From positions 1-8,113 of the forward strand of contig JABJQI010000162.1 of assembly GCA_018663485.1 (NCBI GenBank): a DNA stretch of 8,113 nucleotides. Direction: 5' to 3'. Source of the DNA: Opitutia bacterium (GTDB taxonomy: Bacteria; Verrucomicrobiota; Verrucomicrobiia; Opitutales; Coraliomargaritaceae). Of this stretch, positions 4,666 to 8,113 are shown piece by piece. A program made the position numbers and the translations under genes. Under the pieces are notes generated by a model. It was given only the letters and a program-made list of their open reading frames with translations, was not told the DNA's origin and did no database searches. Each line of letters starts with the position of its first letter. Within the stretch, counting starts at the first letter, position 1.

Positions 4666-6147
4666 TTGACTAGCAAAAAACACGCCGCGCCTCAGCAAAC
4701 AGAGGCCAACTGGTCAGTGCGCATACGTAATCAATTGTCGCGCACCCGCGACCTGATGAACAAAGACATTTGGGAACTAGAGCATCTCGGCCGTAAAACC
4801 GCTCGCGCGCGCTCCTATTTTTTACTACGTATTCTCACACTCACATTTCAAGGGCTCCGGAGGAATAAACTACCAGTTCAGTCGGCTGCGTTAACCTTCT
4901 ATTCGTTAATCGGCATTGGCCCGCTCATCGCACTGGGCATTATGGTTTCCAGTTTCGTGATCGACCAATCACCAGCAAATCCGACTAATGGCGAATCACC
5001 TGCCGAAAATCGTGCAGTGGAATGGATTGAAACTGCGATCTCCTACGCCGCACCTCAACTCTCAATTGACACCAACGATGATGATATTGATAACGCTGAA
5101 TTAGCCCCTGAAATTACCGAGATGATCAATAGCTTCATCGCAGCGGCACAGTCCGGCACCGTCGGCGTCGTCGGCTCGCTCATGTTGTTTGTAATAGGCA
5201 TCCAAGTGCTTTCCTCGATTGAAGCCTCTTTCAACTCACTCTGGGGCGTCGATCAAGGCCGAAAACTCGGCGAGCGCATCGTCGTGTATTGGACTTTCAT
5301 CAGCCTTGGAGCAGTCATGGGCGCAGCAGCGCTGACCTTGGTCACAGTCACAAAGATCGCACAATTGATGGAGCATCTGCCCTTCGGCGGCGAATTTCTA
5401 TCCCTAGCCCTCTTTTTCAGTCCCATCATTGCTTTTATTCTTATTACTATACTGCTGGCGGTCTTCTTTCGTTTTATTCCCAATACACAAGTCAATTGGA
5501 AGGCCGCCTTCACCGGAGCAACCCTAGTCGTTGTATTGCTTCAGCTTTATAACATGCTCTCATTTTTATATGTGCAGCGTGTGGTCGATACCCGCAGCCT
5601 CTATGGCTCTGTCGGCATTATAGTCGTGCTCATGCTTGGGCTTTACGTCTTCTGGTTACTCATTTTATTTGGAGGTCAGATAACCTACGCAGTTCAGAAC
5701 GCCGATTATTTGACAAATGAGAATGCCTGGCAAAAAACAAGTGAACACACTCAAGAGATCATTTCACTGGCTGTACTGATTCTCGTCGGCAAGCGCTTTC
5801 AGGCAGGTGCTTCCCCCTCACGTGCTAGCGAACTCCACAAACAGCTTCGGGTACCCAGCCACATATTAAATTCAAGTATCAATCGTCTGTGCGAACTCGG
5901 CTACCTGAGCGCAGTCGCGATCAAATCAATTGAAGACGAACGCGATCATGCCTACCAACCAGGGCACCCGCTTGAATCTATTACGCTCGGCGCATTTAAG
6001 CAGACATTCCAATCTTACGGTAACAATGACGGTGCCGAACTGGTTGTGCAGCACACACCCGAGCTGCACACCTATTTAGAGGAAATTATCAGTTTGAAGG
6101 ACTGCCCCAAGGCCACACTCACGATCCGCGATCTAATTCGTCGCTAG
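4666..6147 (+). CDS. YihY/BrkB-family membrane protein with C-terminal winged-helix-like domain
   Basis: A 493-residue inner-membrane protein of the YihY/virulence-factor BrkB family (once misnamed ribonuclease BN; function unsettled). Family blocks are clear: SAALTFYSLIGIGPLIAL (73-90), SFNSLWGVDQGRKLGERIVV (188-207), FRFIPNTQVNWKAAFTGA (268-285), and YGSVGIIVVLMLGLYVFWLL with LFGGQITYAV (313-343), giving about six helices. A periplasmic-type loop near 130-150 is unusually acidic (DTNDDDID at 135-142). Plain family members are about 290-300 residues. Here a C-terminal extension (360-493) contains a helix-turn-helix-like stretch (SPSRASELHKQLRVPSHILN, 383-402, then RLCELGYLSAV) resembling winged-helix domains such as Rrf2-type. 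The longest sensible start is TTG at 4666 with no Shine-Dalgarno sequence; ATG 4756 (M31) also precedes all conserved blocks. Likely co-transcribed with the GYF gene. Confidence 0.9.
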   Translation: MTSKKHAAPQQTEANWSVRIRNQLSRTRDLMNKDIWELEHLGRKTARARSYFLLRILTLTFQGLRRNKLPVQSAALTFYSLIGIGPLIALGIMVSSFVIDQSPANPTNGESPAENRAVEWIETAISYAAPQLSIDTNDDDIDNAELAPEITEMINSFIAAAQSGTVGVVGSLMLFVIGIQVLSSIEASFNSLWGVDQGRKLGERIVVYWTFISLGAVMGAAALTLVTVTKIAQLMEHLPFGGEFLSLALFFSPIIAFILITILLAVFFRFIPNTQVNWKAAFTGATLVVVLLQLYNMLSFLYVQRVVDTRSLYGSVGIIVVLMLGLYVFWLLILFGGQITYAVQNADYLTNENAWQKTSEHTQEIISLAVLILVGKRFQAGASPSRASELHKQLRVPSHILNSSINRLCELGYLSAVAIKSIEDERDHAYQPGHPLESITLGAFKQTFQSYGNNDGAELVVQHTPELHTYLEEIISLKDCPKATLTIRDLIRR

Positions 6148-6199
6148 TCACACAAATCCAATCTGTCTCGAATCCGTAGAGATACATGTAAGCAAGGGA

Positions 6200-6227
6200 T
6201 TGACAGGTCATAAGCTGTATCTAACCT
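6200..6227 (+). promoter_or_regulatory. Possible promoter of the PpiD/SurA-like gene
   Basis: A perfect TTGACA (6200-6205) is followed after 16 bases by TAACCT (6222-6227), a weak -10 match. It lies in the 104-base gap after the YihY/BrkB gene and would give a leader of roughly 17 bases. The gap has no clear terminator, so read-through from upstream is also possible. Confidence 0.35.
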
Positions 6228-6251
6228 TCGCATTTTCTTACTACCTTCGTC

Positions 6252-7922
6252 ATGATTTCTTGGATTCAAAACCACCTCATCCGCCACGGCCGCTGGATAT
6301 TCCTCACTCTTTTGTCGGTCATTATCGTCGCCTTCGTTTTCACGATTGGTAACACGCCCGGCTGCACATCTGACCAAAGCGCTTACCGCGAGCAAAACTT
6401 CTATGGTTACGACCTCAATTCACCTCGCGAAATGGGCATCATCAGCGAAAAGGTGTCGCTGAGTGCAATCCTCAACACAGGTCGTCCGATCCAAAACGAG
6501 CAACAATTCCAATCGCAGGTCACCAGCCGTATTGCCCTACTGCACTTGGCAGAAGAGATCGGTGTTCCAGCCCCCGATCAGAAGACACTTGAAAGCTATA
6601 TTATGACTAAGGCTGCCTTCCGAGGCGCGGATGATACATTTAGCCGTGATGCCTACACCAGCTTCGTAGACAACATCGAATCCAACCCGCGTATGCCGCA
6701 AGGTCTTTTCGCTGTGGTACTCGAAGAAGACTATCGCATCGATCAAATTGGCAGCGCCCTCTCCGGCCCAGGCTATCTATTACCTTCCGAAGCATTGGCA
6801 CAAACACAGCGCAATCAAACAACTCTTAAACTAACGACTGCCGAGATCCACTATAGTGAGTTCACTCCAGAAGTCACAACCACTGAGGAGGCACTGATTG
6901 CATACTACACCGCCAACAACAGTCGCTACGAAATCGCCGAGCGAATCCAAGCCAGCTACATCATCTTTTCGGCAGCCAACTATGCCGACCAAGTCATCGC
7001 CGCTCAAGAGTCTGATCTACGCCCACACTTTATCGCCAACCGCACTCGCTTCATCGAAGACTACAAGGCCACTCAGCCAAAAGCTGAAGACGCCGTGGCA
7101 GAGATACCTACTGTCACCTTTGAGGATGTGCGCGATGCAGTCGCAACCGACCTCGCAACTGAAGCCGCACAGCGTTTGGCTAACGAAGCTGCACAGAGCT
7201 TCGCTTACGCACTATACCGCGACAATGTAGAGCAAGACTCGGCCGCCTTCAATCAGCTACTCAACCAGTCTGGCCTGACACTCACAGAAATTGCACCTTA
7301 CACCGCTGAAGGTGCTGCTCGCCGTGCTCTATCGGCAGAGATGCTCAAATCCGCGTTCGCACTTTCCAAGAGCCGCTACTTCTCAGACGCCCATGCGATT
7401 GACGGAGGCTTCGGCGTGCTAATTTACACAGGGCGCATCGCGCCAGAGATCCCAGCATTCGAAACCGTCGAAGCGGTCGTCACAGCCGACTACACTGCCG
7501 ACGAAAAGCGCCGCCTCTTCAACGAAAATGGCGAGCGCTTGGAAACCGCACTCAAAGCCAAAATCGCCGAAGGCAGCACCTTCGTCGAAGCTGCTGAAGC
7601 ACTTGCCCTCAAAGCCACTGCGAACGAAGCTTTCAAAATCGGCGAAGCGCCACGCACCTTCAACCAAGCTGCACTGCAAAAAGCACAAAGCATGGAAGCT
7701 GGTGAAATTTCTCCAATGCTAACAAGCGGGTCCATCGGCACCTTCGTCTATGTCGAAGAGAAAAGTATTCCAGAAATCACATCGGAGGACGAAAAATTAG
7801 TTCAAGCACGCAGCTTCCTGCAACGCTACGCATCTTATGTCAGCTCCAATGCACTCGTCAGCGAGTTAGTCGCTCGTGGTATCAGCGAAGATTCAGTAGC
7901 CGAAGTACTCGACGAGCAGTAA
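6252..7922 (+). CDS. Membrane-anchored PpiD/SurA-like periplasmic folding factor, parvulin site not evident
   Basis: A 556-residue protein with a short basic cytoplasmic N-terminus, one anchor helix (about 15-33, ending FVFTIGNTPG) and a large periplasmic part, the PpiD arrangement. PpiD binds nascent exported proteins near the SecYEG exit. Residues about 60-200 resemble the SurA/PpiD N-terminal chaperone region, and EEALIAYYTANNSRYEIAERIQ (212-233) is the typical lead-in to the parvulin part. Two later modules look parvulin-like: about 233-410, with a large insertion and ending GGFGVLIYTGRIAPE, and about 429-510 (IAEGSTFVEAAEALALK, then MEAGEISPML). Neither shows the His-Ile-Leu active-site strand of active parvulins (ASYIIF occupies that place in the first), so isomerase activity is doubtful and a chaperone role more likely. 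It ends 24 bases before a strong terminator. ATG 6252 has no Shine-Dalgarno sequence but begins just before the anchor. Confidence 0.85.
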   Translation: MISWIQNHLIRHGRWIFLTLLSVIIVAFVFTIGNTPGCTSDQSAYREQNFYGYDLNSPREMGIISEKVSLSAILNTGRPIQNEQQFQSQVTSRIALLHLAEEIGVPAPDQKTLESYIMTKAAFRGADDTFSRDAYTSFVDNIESNPRMPQGLFAVVLEEDYRIDQIGSALSGPGYLLPSEALAQTQRNQTTLKLTTAEIHYSEFTPEVTTTEEALIAYYTANNSRYEIAERIQASYIIFSAANYADQVIAAQESDLRPHFIANRTRFIEDYKATQPKAEDAVAEIPTVTFEDVRDAVATDLATEAAQRLANEAAQSFAYALYRDNVEQDSAAFNQLLNQSGLTLTEIAPYTAEGAARRALSAEMLKSAFALSKSRYFSDAHAIDGGFGVLIYTGRIAPEIPAFETVEAVVTADYTADEKRRLFNENGERLETALKAKIAEGSTFVEAAEALALKATANEAFKIGEAPRTFNQAALQKAQSMEAGEISPMLTSGSIGTFVYVEEKSIPEITSEDEKLVQARSFLQRYASYVSSNALVSELVARGISEDSVAEVLDEQ

Positions 7923-7946
7923 GCCAAATAGGCATCCTTTTAAATC

Positions 7947-7977
7947 AGCTTCGTCCTTAACCCGACGAAGCTTTTTT
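7947..7977 (+). terminator. Intrinsic terminator after the PpiD/SurA-like gene
   Basis: A perfect 9-bp stem, AGCTTCGTC (7947-7955) with GACGAAGCT (7964-7972), encloses an eight-base loop and runs into T6 (7972-7977). It marks the end of the rightward transcription unit. Confidence 0.93.
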
Positions 7978-8113
7978 GTACCCGCCTCTCAGCCCTCAGC
8001 CCTCTCAGACTACCACATCGGATATAGAAACTGGCCTCTGAGCGCATCAATTTGTGCGAGGATTAAGAACGAAACAGAATACTAGCTGGAATCGAGAACA
8101 GTCTGATTGCGAA
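7978..8113. other. Terminal non-coding stretch
   Basis: No gene, RNA or strong structure is seen in these 136 bases. The only local feature is a tandem heptamer CTCAGCC (7988-7994 and 7995-8001). Confidence 0.5.

Noticed and set aside
4933..5120. Possible EF-hand-like calcium site in the acidic loop of the YihY/BrkB protein (DTNDDDID)
   Set aside because: Spacing of acidic residues is close to an EF loop, but the position-6 Gly and position-12 Glu are missing. It is better described simply as an acidic loop.
7419..7741. Overlapping minus- and plus-strand frames inside the PpiD/SurA-like gene
   Set aside because: The main gene has clear codon structure and domain order, and the alternative frames arise from its Ala/Glu-rich codons.
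1..8113. CRISPR array, tRNA, rRNA, insertion sequence, phage or defence genes
   Set aside because: No regularly spaced repeats, cloverleaf sequences, transposase or nuclease motifs were seen on either strand.

Overview
The window looks like a chromosomal segment of a member of the Verrucomicrobiota, most plausibly an opitute such as a Coraliomargarita- or Lentimonas-like marine bacterium. This is an inference from protein style: a GYF_2-domain membrane protein, a long Ala/Val/Glu-tailed SecG, a PpiD-like anchored chaperone with a degenerate parvulin region, and mostly absent Shine-Dalgarno sequences. No rRNA, tRNA or other phylogenetic marker is present to prove it. No CRISPR array, intact insertion sequence, phage gene or tRNA was seen.

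Layout. On the minus strand, secG (987-1478) is followed, with a one-base TAATG overlap, by a secreted LolA-like protein of unknown function (52-987). Facing away from secG is a short plus-strand gene for an 82-residue two-helix membrane protein (1665-1913), closed by a strong intrinsic terminator (1936-1971). After a 289-base gap comes minus-strand tatC (2203-3051). Its start is ambiguous, because an internal ATG has the only good Shine-Dalgarno sequence in the window. A 778-base gene-poor stretch (3052-3829) separates tatC from a rightward block. It holds possible decayed coding fragments, a GC-rich repeat-like segment and a hairpin. The rightward block is a GYF-domain membrane protein (3830-4648), a YihY/BrkB-family membrane protein with a C-terminal winged-helix-like domain (4666-6147, TTG start), and a membrane-anchored PpiD/SurA-like protein (6252-7922), ending in a textbook terminator (7947-7977). 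The last 136 bases hold no gene that I can see.

How the genes fit together. All seven genes encode membrane or exported proteins. SecG (Sec channel), TatC (Tat receptor) and the PpiD/SurA-like protein (periplasmic folding, possibly at the Sec exit site) all belong to protein export, and the LolA-like protein is probably exported. The GYF protein and the YihY/BrkB protein are likely co-transcribed and may act together, but their function is unknown. I found no convincing new multi-gene system. The points most worth a second look are the TatC start and its substituted polar residues, the parvulin-like modules without an evident active site, the GYF/YihY pair, and the debris between tatC and the GYF gene.
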